A stretch of 64,000 nucleotides of DNA, from assembly GCF_004134905.2 (NCBI RefSeq), contig NZ_SDPQ02000002.1:1116001-1180000 (forward strand). The letters are read 5' to 3'. The position numbers were made by a program, and so were the translations under genes. Numbering within the stretch: the first letter of the stretch is position 1; the number at the start of each line of letters is the position of its first letter. Below, one piece after another: positions 35,283 through 44,211 of this stretch. Under the pieces are notes generated by a model. It did no database searches, had not been told where the DNA came from, and saw nothing but the letters and a program-made list of their open reading frames with translations. This stretch comes from Aeromicrobium ginsengisoli (lineage in GTDB: Bacteria; Actinomycetota; Actinomycetes; Propionibacteriales; Nocardioidaceae).

Positions 35283-35315
35283 CACGAAGACCCCAGTTGT
35301 GAAATCTGCGATTCC

Positions 35316-35321
35316 TACCGT
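35316..35321 (+). promoter_or_regulatory. -10 element (TACCGT) for leaderless nirB
   Basis: TACCGT is followed by 7 nt and ATG 35329. It gives nirB a separate promoter although the nitrate reductase genes lie directly upstream. A GTAAC at 35279-35283 could be half of a GlnR-type site, but the rest of the box is weak. Confidence 0.45.
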
Positions 35322-35328
35322 GAAAGGC

Positions 35329-37908
35329 ATGATGAACCAGAAGAAGAAGCTTGCCGTCGTCGGCGCCGGAATGGTCGCCCACCGCCTCGTCGAGGCGATG
35401 GTCGAGCGGGGTGCCGACGAAGCCTGGGACATCGAGGTCTTCGGTGACGAGACCCGCCCGCCCTATGACCGCGTTGCCCTGACCTCCTTCTTCTCCGACC
35501 GCGATCCCGAGGACCTGCTCCTCGGTGACGGCGAGCTCTGGAAGCGGCCCGGCGTACGCCTCTACCGCGGGTCGATCGTGAGCGGCATCGACCGCGAGGC
35601 GAAGCAGATCCACGCCCGCAACACGACGTTCGACTACGACCGGCTCGTGCTGGCCACCGGCTCGTACGCCACCGTGCCGCCGGTCGAGGGCTCGGACCTG
35701 CCCGGCTGCTTCGTCTATCGCACCGTCGACGACGTCGCCGAGCTCCGTGCCTGGGTGCTCGACCGCGAGGCTGTGCTCGGTCGCAAGGTCAAGGGTGCGG
35801 TCGTCGGCGGCGGCCTGCTCGGCCTCGAGGCCGCCGGTGCGCTCACCGCCCTCGGCGCCGACACGACGGTCGTCGAGTTCGCCGACTGGCTCATGCCGCT
35901 GCAGGTCGACCAGGCCGGCGGCGGTGCACTGCGCCGGATCATCGAGCAGCTCGGGGTCTCGGTGCGGACGTCCACCGCCACCTCCAAGCTGCGCGCCGGG
36001 CGTGACGGCAAGGTCAGCCGCATGCAGTTCGCCGACGGCGACAGGATCCCCGCCGACGTCGTGGTCTTCGCGACCGGCGTACGCCCCCGCGACGAGCTCG
36101 CGCGCGAAGCCGGCCTCGAGCTCGGCGAGCGCGGGGGAGTCATCGCCGACGAGGCGTGCCTGACCAGCGACGACTCGATCTTCGCGATCGGCGAGGTTGC
36201 GCACATCGCCGGGCGTGTGTGGGGCCTTGTCGGTCCCGGCTACTCGATGGCCGAGGTCGTCGCGGACCGCCTGCTGGGTGGCGACGCGACGTTCGAGGGC
36301 GCTGACCTGTCGACCAAGCTCAAGCTGCTGGGTGTCGACGTCGCGAGCTTCGGCGACGCGTTCGCCGCGACCAACGGTTCGCTCGAGGTCGTCTACGCCG
36401 ACCCGACCGCGGGCGTCTACAAGAAGCTCGTCATGAGCGACGACGCCCAGACCCTGCTCGGCGGCATGCTGGTCGGCGATGCGAGCGCGTACACGAACCT
36501 GCGGCCCATGGTTGGCCGGGCGCTGGGCAGCGACCCGACGGCGTGGCTGCTGCCTGAGGGCATGGAGCCGCCGAGCGGCAGCTCGTTGCCCGACGAGGCC
36601 AACGTCTGCTCGTGCAACAACGTCACCGCGGGCACGATCCGCGGCGCCGTCACGGACCACCAGTGCACCGACATCGCGGCTGTGAAGCAGTGCACCAAGG
36701 CCGGCACGAGCTGTGGCTCGTGCGTCTCCTTGGTCAAGAAGCTCATGGAGACCCAGATGGCCGAGGAGGGCCTCGAGGTCAGCACGGCACTGTGCGAGCA
36801 CTTCTCGGTGACCCGGGCGCAGCTGTTCGACATCGTCCGGGTCAGCGAGATCTCGACGTTCAGCGAGCTGATCGACAAGCACGGCACCGGCCGCGGCTGC
36901 GACATCTGCCGCCCGGTCGTCGCCTCGATCCTGGCGTCGCTCGGCAAGGGGCACGTGCTCGAGGGCGAGAACGCGACGCTGCAGGACACCAACGACCACG
37001 TCATGGCCAACCTGCAGAAGGACGGCACCTATTCAGTGGTCCCGCGCATCCCCGGCGGGGAGGTCACACCGGCCGGGCTGATCGCGATCGGTCAGGTCGC
37101 CTCCGACTTCGGGCTCTACACCAAGATCACGGGTGGCCAGCGCATCGACCTGTTCGGTGCCCGCATCGAGCAGCTCCCCGAGATCTGGCAGCGGCTCGTC
37201 GATGCCGGGTTCGAGTCGGGGCACGCCTATGGCAAGTCCCTGCGGACCGTGAAGTCGTGTGTCGGCCAGTCCTGGTGCCGCTACGGCGTGCAGGACTCGA
37301 CGACCCTCGCGATCGACCTCGAGCTGCGCTATCGCGGCCTGCGGTCGCCGCACAAGCTCAAGCTCGCGGTGTCGGGCTGTGCCCGGGAGTGCGCCGAGGC
37401 GCGCGGCAAGGACGTCGGCATCGTCGCGACCGACAAGGGCTGGAACCTCTACGTCGGCGGCAACGGCGGCTTCACGCCCCGGCACGCGCAGCTGTTCGCG
37501 GAGGACCTCAGCACCGAAGAGCTCGTGCAGGCGATCGACCGCTTCCTGATGTACTACATCCGCACCGCCGACCGGCTGCAGCGCACCGCGCCGTGGCTCG
37601 AGGCGATCGAGGGCGGCATCGACGCCGTACGCGCTGTGGTGTTCGAGGACAGTCTCGGCATCGCCGCGGATCTCGATGCCGCGATGGCCGCGCACGTCGA
37701 CACGTACGAGGACGAGTGGGCGGCAACTCTCGCGGACGAGAAGAAACTTCTTCGGTTCGCATCATTCGTTAACGCGCCTGAAACACCCGACCCGGATCTT
37801 GTATATGTCGAGGAACGCGGTCAGCGTCGACCCGCCGACGACGAGGAGCGTGCCGTGCTGATCGCGGGCGCCTCGATTCCGGTACGTGACGCGGAGGTGA
37901 CGGTATGA
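35329..37908 (+). CDS. nirB: NAD(P)H nitrite reductase, large subunit
   Basis: 859 residues; six-electron reduction of nitrite to ammonium. Order: FAD/NAD domains (VVGAGMVAHRL at 7, AVVGGGLLGLEAA near 160), the BFD [2Fe-2S] domain (CSCNNVTAG, then CTKAGTSCGSC, about 425-465) and the sirohaem/[4Fe-4S] core. The four cluster ligands are CVGQSWC (about 644-650) and CARECAEARGKD (about 684-688). Start ATG 35329 (a second ATG follows directly). The final codons (EVTV and stop) match the end of the MSERQR cassettes, and the stop overlaps the first of two tandem copies. Confidence 0.96.
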   Translation: MMNQKKKLAVVGAGMVAHRLVEAMVERGADEAWDIEVFGDETRPPYDRVALTSFFSDRDPEDLLLGDGELWKRPGVRLYRGSIVSGIDREAKQIHARNTTFDYDRLVLATGSYATVPPVEGSDLPGCFVYRTVDDVAELRAWVLDREAVLGRKVKGAVVGGGLLGLEAAGALTALGADTTVVEFADWLMPLQVDQAGGGALRRIIEQLGVSVRTSTATSKLRAGRDGKVSRMQFADGDRIPADVVVFATGVRPRDELAREAGLELGERGGVIADEACLTSDDSIFAIGEVAHIAGRVWGLVGPGYSMAEVVADRLLGGDATFEGADLSTKLKLLGVDVASFGDAFAATNGSLEVVYADPTAGVYKKLVMSDDAQTLLGGMLVGDASAYTNLRPMVGRALGSDPTAWLLPEGMEPPSGSSLPDEANVCSCNNVTAGTIRGAVTDHQCTDIAAVKQCTKAGTSCGSCVSLVKKLMETQMAEEGLEVSTALCEHFSVTRAQLFDIVRVSEISTFSELIDKHGTGRGCDICRPVVASILASLGKGHVLEGENATLQDTNDHVMANLQKDGTYSVVPRIPGGEVTPAGLIAIGQVASDFGLYTKITGGQRIDLFGARIEQLPEIWQRLVDAGFESGHAYGKSLRTVKSCVGQSWCRYGVQDSTTLAIDLELRYRGLRSPHKLKLAVSGCARECAEARGKDVGIVATDKGWNLYVGGNGGFTPRHAQLFAEDLSTEELVQAIDRFLMYYIRTADRLQRTAPWLEAIEGGIDAVRAVVFEDSLGIAADLDAAMAAHVDTYEDEWAATLADEKKLLRFASFVNAPETPDPDLVYVEERGQRRPADDEERAVLIAGASIPVRDAEVTV

Positions 37909-38064
37909 GCGAGCGCCAGCGAGTGAACAATCTGGCTGTCATACCGGCGCCTTCGTATCGTGGGTCTTCTTCGGAGGTGACGGTATGAGCGAGCGCCAGC
38001 GAGTGAACAATCTGGCTGTCATACCGGCGCCTTCGTATCGTGGGTCTTCTTCGGAGGTGACGGT
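37892..38064 (+). repeat. Perfect 80-bp tandem duplication between nirB and nirD
   Basis: 37905-37984 and 37985-38064 are identical over all 80 bases, and the 13 nt before the first unit (CGGAGGTGACGGT) repeat its end. Each unit is one MSERQR mini-ORF cassette with its internal GGAGG. The period is 80, not a multiple of 3; frames stay open because each unit restarts at an ATGA overlap. Identity suggests a recent duplication. Confidence 0.95.
37905..37988 (+). CDS. MSERQR-type mini-ORF cassette (copy 3)
   Basis: 27 codons: MSERQRVNNLAVIPAP then SYRGSSSEVTV. The ATG overlaps the nirB stop (ATGA 37905-37908) and the TGA overlaps the ATG of copy 4. GGAGG lies 7 nt before its ATG, within nirB. 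If translated, ribosomes pass nirB, copy 3, copy 4 and nirD by successive restarts. Confidence 0.5.
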   Translation: MSERQRVNNLAVIPAPSYRGSSSEVTV

Positions 38065-38068
38065 ATGA
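37985..38068 (+). CDS. MSERQR-type mini-ORF cassette (copy 4, upstream of nirD)
   Basis: Same 27-residue peptide as copy 3. The TGA overlaps the nirD ATG (38065-38068), with GGAGG at 38053-38057, 7 nt before that ATG. The spacing equals that in the rnj copy. Confidence 0.5.
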   Translation: MSERQRVNNLAVIPAPSYRGSSSEVTV

Positions 38069-38412
38069 CCGCATGGGAGCGGGTGTGCGAGCTCGATGCG
38101 CTGGTGCCGGACCGTGGGGCCGCGGCGCTCATCGGCGGCCACCAGGTGGCGCTGTTCCGCCTGAGCGACACAGGTGAGGTCCACGCGGTCGACCACCTCG
38201 ACCCGTTCAGCCAGGCCAACGTCATGGCTCGTGGCCTGGTCGGCAGCCGCAAGGGTGTGCCGACGGTCGCCTCACCGATGCACAAGCAGTCGTTCGACCT
38301 CCGCACGGGCAAGTGCCTCGACGATCCCGAGGTCTCGCTCCAGGTCTGGCCTGCGCGCGTGACGGATGGCTGGGTCGAGATCCAGGTCGACGCCCGGAGC
38401 AGCGCGGCGTGA
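38065..38412 (+). CDS. nirD: NAD(P)H nitrite reductase, small subunit
   Basis: 115 residues with a Rieske-like fold lacking the usual Cys/His cluster ligands, as is normal for NirD. Recognisable parts are CELDALVPDRGAAALIGGHQVALFRL and VASPMHKQSFDLRTGKCLDDP. It pairs with NirB. It is separated from nirB by two mini-ORFs yet kept in an unbroken chain of overlapping stops and starts. Its TGA overlaps the next gene's GTG. Confidence 0.93.
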   Translation: MTAWERVCELDALVPDRGAAALIGGHQVALFRLSDTGEVHAVDHLDPFSQANVMARGLVGSRKGVPTVASPMHKQSFDLRTGKCLDDPEVSLQVWPARVTDGWVEIQVDARSSAA

Positions 38413-39527
38413 CCGCACTCGGGCCGGTGCTCGCCGGTACCCAGATCTTGGTGACCGCTCAGCGCCGCGCCGCCGACCTCTCGCTGGCCCTCGGCCGCCG
38501 CGGTGCTGACGTCACGATCGCGGCATCCCTCGGCGTCGAGTCGCACATCGACGAGGACACCCTGCTCGCCCAGACCCGTCAGATGATCGCGACCGGCACC
38601 GACATCGTCGTCGTGACGACCGGCATCGGCTTCCGCGGCTGGCTCGACACGGCCGAGGCCGCCGGAATGGGGCACGAGCTCATCGAGGCACTGGAGTCCG
38701 TACGCCTCATCGCCCGCGGGCCCAAGGCGCGCGGCGCGTTGCAGGCCGCCGGGTTGGTGCCCGACTGGGTGGCCGAGTCGGAGACATCGGCGGAGATCGC
38801 CGAGTTCCTGGCCACCGAGGGCGTCAAGGGGCTGTCGATCGCGGTGCAGCACCACGGTGCCGGCGACGACGGCCTCGAGCAGCGGCTGCGCGCGGCCGGC
38901 GGCCGGCCGTTCGGCCTCGTCGTCTACCGCTGGGGCGCACCGCCGGATCCTTCTGCTGTCGAACGCTCCGTGCGCGACGCCGCCGCCGGGTCGTACGACT
39001 CGGTCGTCTTCACGTCTGCTCCCGGAGCCGCCGCGTGGCTCGCTGCTGTCAACGACGCGGGCGTCGACGACGAGCTGCTGCGTCTCGAGAAGGACCGTCG
39101 CCTCGTGCTCGCAGCCGTCGGCCCCGTCACCGCCGATCCGCTGCGCGCAGCCGGCTTCGACCCGCTCCTGCCCGACCGGGCCAGGCTCGGCGCGCTCGTA
39201 CGGTCGCTCGTGATGTACCTCGGCGACGCGTCCGAGAACGTGGCGACCCCCGCGGGCCTGCTCCGCGTACGTGCGACAGCCGCGACCCTCAACCACGAGG
39301 TCCTCCCGGTCTCGCCCAGCGGCCTCGCGATCCTGCGGGCGCTCGCCAGCGAGCCGGGTTCGGTGCGGTCGCGTGAAGAGCTGCTCGCGGTGCTGCCGGG
39401 TGACTCCGGCGACCCGCACTCGGCCGAGGTCGCCGTCGCGCGCCTGCGTGAAGCCATCGGACAGCCCATCGTCCAGACCGTCGTCAAGCGCGGCTATCGC
39501 CTCGCGATCGCCGAGCCGACGCCATGA
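38409..39527 (+). CDS. Uroporphyrinogen-III synthase fused to a winged-helix domain
   Basis: 372 residues from GTG 38409. Residues 1-260 match HemD-type synthase (TQILVTAQRRAADLSLALGRRGADV, VVTTGIGFRGWLDTAEAAG, VVFTSAPGAAAWLAA). The C-terminal 95 residues form a Trans_reg_C-like winged helix (LSPSGLAILRALASEPGSVRSREELLAVLP, ending TVVKRGYRLAI). The same fusion is known beside nirBD in mycobacteria. It may both supply sirohaem precursor and regulate nitrite-reductase genes. Overlaps nirD by 4 nt and the next gene by 4 nt. Confidence 0.85.
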   Translation: MTALGPVLAGTQILVTAQRRAADLSLALGRRGADVTIAASLGVESHIDEDTLLAQTRQMIATGTDIVVVTTGIGFRGWLDTAEAAGMGHELIEALESVRLIARGPKARGALQAAGLVPDWVAESETSAEIAEFLATEGVKGLSIAVQHHGAGDDGLEQRLRAAGGRPFGLVVYRWGAPPDPSAVERSVRDAAAGSYDSVVFTSAPGAAAWLAAVNDAGVDDELLRLEKDRRLVLAAVGPVTADPLRAAGFDPLLPDRARLGALVRSLVMYLGDASENVATPAGLLRVRATAATLNHEVLPVSPSGLAILRALASEPGSVRSREELLAVLPGDSGDPHSAEVAVARLREAIGQPIVQTVVKRGYRLAIAEPTP

Positions 39528-40240
39528 CGATCACGCTCGTCGCGACGAGCCACGGCACCGACGTACCCGCGGCCCGCACCTCGATCACCGCGCTCGTCGA
39601 TGCGGTCCGTGAGCTGTCGCCGCACCTGGACGTACGCGAAGCCTTCGTCGACGTGCAGGACCCGCCGGTGGCCCGCGTCGTGGACGACGTCGACGGTCTC
39701 GCCGTGGTCGTGCCGTTGCTCCTGGCACCTGGATTCCACGTCCACGTCGACATCCAGCAGGCCGTCGACAGGCCTTATGCCGTCGCCTCGAGCACGCTCG
39801 GTCCCGATCCGCGGCTGACCGGCGTGATGCTCGGGCGCCTCGCCGAAGCGGGCGTGACGAAGAACGACATCGTCGTGCTGGGTGCCGCCGGATCGACCGA
39901 TGCACGGGCGCGTCAGAGCGTCGACGCGGCCGCCCGTATGCTCGGCGCCGCGTGGGGCTCGCCGGTGCCCGTTGGCTACGTCGGAGGCACTGGTACGCCG
40001 ATCGACGAGATCGTGCGCGACGTGTCGGGCGCTGGTCGCCGCGTCGTCGTGGCGAGCTACCTCATGGCGCCCGGGTTCTTCTACGACAAGCTGCTCGCGT
40101 GCGGCGCCGAGGTCGTGACCCGCCCGCTGCTCGACGGGCTCGACGTGGACCCCGACATGGTCTCATTGGTGCTCGACAGGTTCGCCGAGGCTGTGGGAGT
40201 GCTCGACTGGGCATCCGCGTCGTCCCCCAGCCGTGTGTGA
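39524..40240 (+). CDS. Sirohydrochlorin chelatase-like (CbiX) protein, first copy
   Basis: 238 residues with two CbiX-like halves. ATSHGTD at the start holds the metal-binding His of the family, and YLMAPGFFYDKL marks the second half. It should insert Fe2+ into sirohydrochlorin to make sirohaem for NirB. It overlaps the HemD fusion by 4 nt and ends the coupled nirB operon. A paralogue lies 270 nt downstream. Confidence 0.85.
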   Translation: MTITLVATSHGTDVPAARTSITALVDAVRELSPHLDVREAFVDVQDPPVARVVDDVDGLAVVVPLLLAPGFHVHVDIQQAVDRPYAVASSTLGPDPRLTGVMLGRLAEAGVTKNDIVVLGAAGSTDARARQSVDAAARMLGAAWGSPVPVGYVGGTGTPIDEIVRDVSGAGRRVVVASYLMAPGFFYDKLLACGAEVVTRPLLDGLDVDPDMVSLVLDRFAEAVGVLDWASASSPSRV

Positions 40241-40248
40241 GACCAGAT

Positions 40249-40286
40249 GTAACCAAACCTCGCCCCCGCGTTAACCGTTGCGAAAC
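40249..40286 (+). promoter_or_regulatory. Candidate GlnR operator
   Basis: GTAAC-n6-TCGCC-n6-TTAAC-n6-GAAAC has exactly the 5-6-5-6-5-6-5 spacing of actinobacterial GlnR boxes (GTnAC-n6-GAAAC repeated). The first and last blocks are perfect, the third is 4 of 5 and the second is poor. It lies upstream of the second CbiX-like gene and just after the nitrite-reductase operon. Confidence 0.5.
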
Positions 40287-40506
40287 AGGTGCGCCAGAGA
40301 GTGGAGGTGCTGGTGGGGGAACCCTCGTTGACGATCGTGAGGTGTGAAGGCATGAAGCGCTTTGACACCTCGGGGTCGCTCGGAGGCAGCCCCCAGGCCG
40401 CAGATTCGGGAGCCTCCGCCGTTCACGCAACGGCGGAGGCGCACCGACTCCGGTCGCCAACCGCGGACATCTCGGGCTCCTCGGTCGGCCTGCACAGGTG
40501 CCAGCC

Positions 40507-41232
40507 GTGAACCGCACGCTGATCCTGTGCGCTCACGGTGCGGAAAGCTCGCGCGGACGCGGGGCCCTGGCCGGCCTCGTGAACGCCGTGCGACGTGAGG
40601 CGCAGGACCTCGACGTCGTCGACGCGTTCGTCGACGTGCAGCAGCCGACGATCGCGGAGATCGTCGCAGAGACCTCAGGTCCCCGCGCGATCGTGCCGCT
40701 CATGCTGTCGTACGACAAGCCGGTCAGCGTCGACATCGTCCAGGCCTCCCACCTCGATCCGGCCGTGACGGTGACCCCGCCGCTCGGACCTGACTGGGTG
40801 CTGGCGGAGGTCGGCGTCCGCCGGTTGTTCGAGGCCGGAGCTCGCTCGCACGACACGATCGTGCTCGCCGCCGACACCACGACTGACGACCGGGCCATCG
40901 CCGACATCGGCAAGGCCGCCCGGCTGCTCAGCGCGGTGTGGGGCGGGCGCGTGCATGTCGGGACGCTCGGGGGCCCCGACACGCCACTCGCCGACGCCGT
41001 GGACGTCGCACGGGCGTACGGCCAGCGCGTCGTGGTGTCGACCTACTTGCTGACCCCCGGCGACGTGCACGACCACATCGCCGCCGCAGGCGCTGACGTC
41101 GTCACCGAGCCGCTGCTCGACGGCGGTCCGCCGGATGCGCGCATCGTGAGTCTGGTGCTGGCACGGGCTCGTTCTCGCGGAGCGTGGATGCCCACGGGCG
41201 GAGATCCCGGCCCACGACTGGCGCATCAGTAG
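40507..41232 (+). CDS. Sirohydrochlorin chelatase-like (CbiX) protein, second copy
   Basis: 241 residues from GTG 40507; a GTG three codons earlier is also possible. LILCAHGAESSRGRGAL carries the metal-site His, and YLLTPGDVHDHIAAAGADVV marks the second half. It shares AFVDVQ-P and a similar layout with the copy at 39524, so the two are paralogues. It has its own 266-nt upstream region with a GlnR-like site, so it may be induced separately under nitrogen limitation. Function as chelatase is inferred. Confidence 0.8.
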   Translation: MNRTLILCAHGAESSRGRGALAGLVNAVRREAQDLDVVDAFVDVQQPTIAEIVAETSGPRAIVPLMLSYDKPVSVDIVQASHLDPAVTVTPPLGPDWVLAEVGVRRLFEAGARSHDTIVLAADTTTDDRAIADIGKAARLLSAVWGGRVHVGTLGGPDTPLADAVDVARAYGQRVVVSTYLLTPGDVHDHIAAAGADVVTEPLLDGGPPDARIVSLVLARARSRGAWMPTGGDPGPRLAHQ

Positions 41233-41280
41233 TCCCACGCATCACACGCGAGCCTGCACCGAAACCTTCGACCTGTGCTT

Positions 41281-41286
41281 TAACCT
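41281..41286 (+). promoter_or_regulatory. -10 element (TAACCT) for leaderless ftsK
   Basis: TAACCT is followed by 6 nt and ATG 41293, predicting an mRNA without leader. It argues for this ATG over a TTG two codons upstream. Confidence 0.5.
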
Positions 41287-41292
41287 TTGTCC

Positions 41293-43740
41293 ATGGCGAC
41301 CCGAACGTCTTCCCCGCCGCGCAAGCGGCCGTCCGGCAGCCAGGCCCGCAAGAAGACCGCAACGAAGCGCAAGCCGCAGGCACGCAAGCCTGCAGCCCGC
41401 CGACCCGCGGCTCGCACGGGACCTGGTCCGATTGCTGCTGTCTTCAACGCGCTCCTGCGCGCCTCGACGGCCATGTGGCTCGGCCTCGCCGGGCTGGTCG
41501 GCGCGATCGCGCGCAGCATCGGTCACAGCGCCAAGGACCTCGATCCGGAGCAGCGCCGTGACGGCGTCGGCTTCGGCATCCTCGGTCTAGCGGTCGTCGT
41601 CGCCGGCTCCGTGTGGTCCGACATGCCCGGCACGATCGGCAGTGCCGTTCGCGATGTCACCGCCGGTGCGGTCGGCGTGCTGGCGTGGGCCGTCCCGATC
41701 CTGCTCGTCGTCGTCGCGTGGCGCACCCTGCGCCACCCCGATCGCAACGGCCCCGCAGGTCGTCAGGTCATCGGCTGGGCCGCCATCAGCGGCGGCATCC
41801 TGGGTCTCGTGCACATCTCGCACGACGTGCCGCGTCCCGGCGACCCCGATCCCGACGCGATGCGCGAAGCCGGGGGAGCCATCGGCTTCCTGTTCTCCGC
41901 GATCCCGATGGACCTGCTCAAGAGCGCCTACGTCGTGTCGCCGATCCTGGTCCTCGTCGTGATCTTCGGTCTGCTGGTCGTCACCAACACCCCCGTCTAC
42001 GCCGTACCTGCGCGTCTGCGCGAGGTCCGCGACAAGGCTCTCGGACGCAGCAAGGACGAGACCCCGGCCGAGGAGCCCAAGAAGCGCAAGCACCCCCGCA
42101 CGGCCGTCGTCAGCGACGACGAGCCCTACGAGAACCCGCTGGTCGACGGCCCCGACGAGGACCGTCAGGTGCCCGCCCGCGTGTTCGACGAGGTGGACGA
42201 CGACACGGGTCCGGTCGAGCGACCGCCGATCGAGCCGATCCCGGCACGCGCCGAGCAGCTCGCGCTGTCCGGCGACGTCGTCTACTCGTTGCCCGACAGC
42301 ACGATGCTGCGCGAGGGCTCGCCGCACAAGGCGCGCTCCAAGGCGTCCGACGAGGTCGTCGAGCGACTCACCGAGGTGCTCGAGCAGTTCCAGATCGACG
42401 CGACCGTCACGGGCTACACGCGTGGCCCGACGGTGACCCGTTACGAGGTCGAGCTCGGCCCCGCGGTCAAGGTCGAGAAGGTCACGGCGCTGTCCAAGAA
42501 CATCTCCTACGCCGTGGCGTCCAACGAGGTCCGCATCCTGTCGCCGATCCCGGGCAAGTCGGCGATCGGCGTCGAGATCCCCAACGTCGACAAGGAGATG
42601 GTGTCGCTCGGCGACGTCCTCCGTTCGGCCAAGGCACGCAGCGACCACCACCCGATGGTCATCGGGCTCGGCAAGGACGTCGAGGGCGGATACGTCGTGG
42701 CCAACCTCGCGAAGATGCCGCACCTCCTGGTCGCCGGCGCCACCGGCTCGGGCAAGTCGTCGTTCGTCAACTCGATGATCGCCTCGATCCTCATGCGTTC
42801 GACGCCTGAAGAGGTCCGCATGATCATGGTCGACCCCAAGCGGGTCGAGCTCACGGCCTACGAGGGCGTGCCGCACCTCATCACGCCGATCATCACGAGC
42901 CCCAAGAAGGCTGCCGAGGCGCTCCAGTGGGTCGTCCGCGAGATGGACATGCGCTACGACGACCTGGCCAACTTCGGCTTCCGGCACATCGACGACTTCA
43001 ACAAGGCCGTCCGGGCCGGCAAGGTACGCCTGCCGGCCGGCAGCGAGCGCGTGCTGGCGCCCTATCCGTACCTGCTGGTCGTGGTGGACGAGCTCGCCGA
43101 CCTCATGATGGTTGCTCCGCGAGACGTCGAGGACTCGATCGTCCGCATCACCCAGCTCGCCCGCGCCGCCGGCATCCACCTGGTGCTGGCCACCCAGCGC
43201 CCGTCCGTCGATGTCGTGACGGGCCTGATCAAGGCCAACGTGCCGAGCCGGCTGGCGTTCGCCACGTCCTCGGTCACCGACAGCCGCGTCATCCTCGACC
43301 AGCCCGGAGCCGAGAAGCTCGTGGGCCAGGGCGATGGCCTGTTCCTGCCCATGGGCGCCAACAAGTCGATGCGCATGCAGGGTGCCTGGATCACCGAGGC
43401 CGAGATCCACACGATCGTCGAGCACTGCAAGACGCAGCTGCAGCCGATCTACCGTGAGGACGTCACGGCGCCTCAGGCGGCCAAGCGCGAGCTCGACGAC
43501 GACATCGGCGACGACCTCGACCTCGTGCTCCAGGCGATCGAGCTGTGCGTCACGACGCAGTTCGGCTCGACCTCGATGCTGCAACGCAAGCTCCGGGTGG
43601 GCTTTGCCAAGGCCGGTCGCCTGATGGACATCCTCGAGAGCCGAGGCATCGTCGGTCCCAGCGAGGGTTCCAAGGCGCGCGACGTGCTGGTCAAGGCCGA
43701 CGACCTCGAGCAGGTCCTCGCCAGCATCCGAAACGGCTGA
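41293..43740 (+). CDS. ftsK: DNA translocase FtsK
   Basis: 815 residues. Moves chromosomal DNA at the division septum. A basic N-terminus ([18 protein letters not shown]) is followed by about four membrane helices (about 50-240) and a charged linker. The RecA-like motor has Walker [10 protein letters not shown] (about 481) and Walker [14 protein letters not shown] (about 594). A C-terminal gamma winged helix (about 750-815, [29 protein letters not shown]) should read KOPS-like sequences. Complete. Followed 3 nt later by a small membrane-protein gene. Confidence 0.96.
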   Translation: MATRTSSPPRKRPSGSQARKKTATKRKPQARKPAARRPAARTGPGPIAAVFNALLRASTAMWLGLAGLVGAIARSIGHSAKDLDPEQRRDGVGFGILGLAVVVAGSVWSDMPGTIGSAVRDVTAGAVGVLAWAVPILLVVVAWRTLRHPDRNGPAGRQVIGWAAISGGILGLVHISHDVPRPGDPDPDAMREAGGAIGFLFSAIPMDLLKSAYVVSPILVLVVIFGLLVVTNTPVYAVPARLREVRDKALGRSKDETPAEEPKKRKHPRTAVVSDDEPYENPLVDGPDEDRQVPARVFDEVDDDTGPVERPPIEPIPARAEQLALSGDVVYSLPDSTMLREGSPHKARSKASDEVVERLTEVLEQFQIDATVTGYTRGPTVTRYEVELGPAVKVEKVTALSKNISYAVASNEVRILSPIPGKSAIGVEIPNVDKEMVSLGDVLRSAKARSDHHPMVIGLGKDVEGGYVVANLAKMPHLLVAGATGSGKSSFVNSMIASILMRSTPEEVRMIMVDPKRVELTAYEGVPHLITPIITSPKKAAEALQWVVREMDMRYDDLANFGFRHIDDFNKAVRAGKVRLPAGSERVLAPYPYLLVVVDELADLMMVAPRDVEDSIVRITQLARAAGIHLVLATQRPSVDVVTGLIKANVPSRLAFATSSVTDSRVILDQPGAEKLVGQGDGLFLPMGANKSMRMQGAWITEAEIHTIVEHCKTQLQPIYREDVTAPQAAKRELDDDIGDDLDLVLQAIELCVTTQFGSTSMLQRKLRVGFAKAGRLMDILESRGIVGPSEGSKARDVLVKADDLEQVLASIRNG

Positions 43741-43743
43741 GCC

Positions 43744-44181
43744 ATGCCCGAACCCTTCGAGATCCACCGGCGTACCAGCCTCTACCTCGTGCTCGCGGCG
43801 GCCTGCTTCGCGGTGGCGGCCGGCTACGGCTGGCGGGCGTACGACCACGAGGAGCCGCTGCTGTGGGCCCTCACGGCCGTGTTCGCCGTGCTGGGGCTGA
43901 TCCACCTGCGTGGCCTGCGCGACGCGCGTACGCCGCTGTTCGTCGCCGACGACCACGGCGTGCGCATGCGGGCCCGCGAGGGCTGGGTCGGCCTCCTCTG
44001 GAGCGAGATGGGGGAGATCCGCATCGAGCGGCGCATCGGCGTCCGCTACGACCCGCGGGTCAAGGTCGTCAGTCGCGACGGCACCAAGTTCTACACCTCG
44101 CCGCTCGGGCTTGCGACGAACGTCTCACCCGGCGAGGCCGAGGTCCAGTTGGCGCGACGCCGCTCGGCTGCCGCATACTGA
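43744..44181 (+). CDS. Small membrane protein with PH-like domain
   Basis: 145 residues. Two hydrophobic helices (about 13-30 and 39-55) precede a beta-rich region (about 62-140) with FVADDHGVRMRAREGWVGLLWSEMGEIRIERR, reminiscent of bacterial PH-like domains. Function unknown. It lies between ftsK and pgsA in the same direction, 3 nt after ftsK, so it is probably co-transcribed and may act at the membrane in division or lipid synthesis. Confidence 0.65.
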   Translation: MPEPFEIHRRTSLYLVLAAACFAVAAGYGWRAYDHEEPLLWALTAVFAVLGLIHLRGLRDARTPLFVADDHGVRMRAREGWVGLLWSEMGEIRIERRIGVRYDPRVKVVSRDGTKFYTSPLGLATNVSPGEAEVQLARRRSAAAY

Positions 44182-44211
44182 GGCTTTGGTTCAAGCCACC
44201 GAGAGGGACTC

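Noticed and set aside
35257..35294. GlnR box upstream of nirB
   Set aside because: GTAAC at 35279 is perfect, but the other blocks at canonical spacing match poorly (GTGAG, GTTCC, ACCCC).
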